From positions 9,561,873 to 9,625,872 of the forward strand of contig OW203745.1 of the NCBI GenBank assembly GCA_934045075.1: 64,000 nucleotides of DNA. Reading direction: 5' to 3'. This DNA is from Yponomeuta sedellus (Eukaryota; Arthropoda; Insecta; Lepidoptera; Yponomeutidae). Shown here piece by piece: positions 63,489-64,000 of this stretch. The notes under the pieces were generated by a model. The model saw nothing but the letters and a program-made list of their open reading frames with translations. It ran no database searches and was not told where the DNA came from. Every line of letters starts with the position of its first letter. Positions within the stretch are counted from its first letter, which is position 1. Position numbers and translations under genes: made by a program.

Positions 63489-64000
63489 CTGGCATCAACA
63501 GGAACAACTTGGTGCACAATAATTTTGGAAACACAGGAATTAACAATGTCAACAACACGAGAACCACTACAGCCAAGGCTAACGGAATACTGATTATTTT
63601 ATGACATTTCATACTATTAACATCCATTCAAACTAAGTTGGCCTGTCATTTCTCTTGCACGCTTTGAATACGCAGCTATTTTTATTTTTGTTGCATTACA
63701 GTTGCATTCTCCGTTCGTTCAATTACCACGGAGTAGTAATACAGAGATTATCTTAATTTTGGTTTAATTTGGTAAAATGCAAATGAACTTAACCGAGAGA
63801 TTTACTCTGGTGTTAATTTTATTCCGGTACTAGTTACCCTGGTGTAACATGGTGTTTGGTCGAATCCACCCTAAAGCAATCAATTAGCCTTTTTATAATT
63901 ATAGAAAAATGTTTGTGTTCAATGTTTTTCAGTCTGGGTGTATTTAGTGTACCCTATAACCATGTAACTTTAAGTTCATGCTTAGATTAATTACTGGAGT
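63489..64000. other. Intron upstream of exon 1, nothing recognised
   Basis: AT-rich sequence with no exon-like frame, tRNA-like part or clear inverted repeat. The next host exon upstream must lie beyond the window. Confidence 0.6.

Larger units (their letters stand above)
56735..61755 (+). mobile_element. Apparently full-length non-LTR retrotransposon
   Basis: It comprises a 5' untranslated part from roughly 56735 (exact start not defined), ORF1, ORF2, a CA-rich 3' part and a 3' end of AATAAA followed by TTAC repeats (61718-61752). The TTAC tail is typical of CR1-like elements that end in short tandem repeats rather than poly(A). Both ORFs are open, so insertion is probably recent. It accounts for most of intron 1 of the host gene. 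Confidence 0.85.

Noticed and set aside
1..63488. Vitellogenin or MTP instead of apolipophorin
   Set aside because: No polyserine tracts are seen, and the beta-rich region is far longer than in vitellogenin or MTP. The length budget fits apolipophorin. The lipid transfer particle protein cannot be fully excluded.
63187..63627. Hydrophobic N-terminus in front of exon 1 that looks like a signal peptide or membrane anchor
   Set aside because: It is the T-rich intron read in frame. The family places this exon about 600 residues into the protein, and an acceptor lies between them.

Overview
The window is nuclear DNA of a moth or butterfly (Lepidoptera). It carries about 44 short coding pieces on the minus strand, all with GT/AG borders and matching phases. 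These join into one reading frame of about 2,440 codons. A lepidopteran-style irritans-type mariner, a CR1/Jockey-like LINE, tRNA-derived SINEs and many foldback MITEs fill the introns. No prokaryotic-style gene, operon or CRISPR array is present.

The host gene is a large lipid transfer protein, most likely the apolipophorin-II/I precursor (insect lipophorin, apoB-like). It is transcribed right to left. The first exon (63282-63488) encodes the end of the vitellogenin-N-type domain (motif SRNYEQS). The next exons match the apoB/lipophorin middle part (GESINLLE, KVFGNEISYW, LSGKEISY, PTGCGLPL, CSWSAFDTAIGIKIC). Everything left of about 50 kb is the long amphipathic beta-strand region. The N-terminal part (about 600 residues expected) lies beyond position 64000 and the C-terminal part (usually a von Willebrand D domain) lies left of position 1.

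Layout: 56.7-61.8 kb holds a LINE with both ORFs open, antisense to the host gene inside intron 1. At 37.6-38.9 kb there is a mariner nested inside a SINE. About 20 copies of a tRNA-like SINE are spread over the window, some in tandem with a 305 bp period. At least two other tRNA-like SINE families, a roughly 350 bp repeat (family B) that often sits next to exons, and about a dozen MITE-like inverted-repeat elements fill the rest.

The most unusual signal is a recurring architecture: in at least nine of the 44 exons, an exon end together with its splice site has been tandemly duplicated. Examples are 12 identical 78 bp copies behind exon 19; about 12 copies of a 33 bp unit behind exon 22, each with a GT donor and all in frame; five donor copies behind exon 43; exon-sized copies behind exons 6, 30 and 33; and repeated acceptors before exon 8. 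Some copies keep the reading frame and could act as alternative donors. Others contain stops or frameshifts and look like relics. I could run no alignment or transcript comparison, so family names rest on recognised motifs and exon borders on sequence signals and phase bookkeeping.
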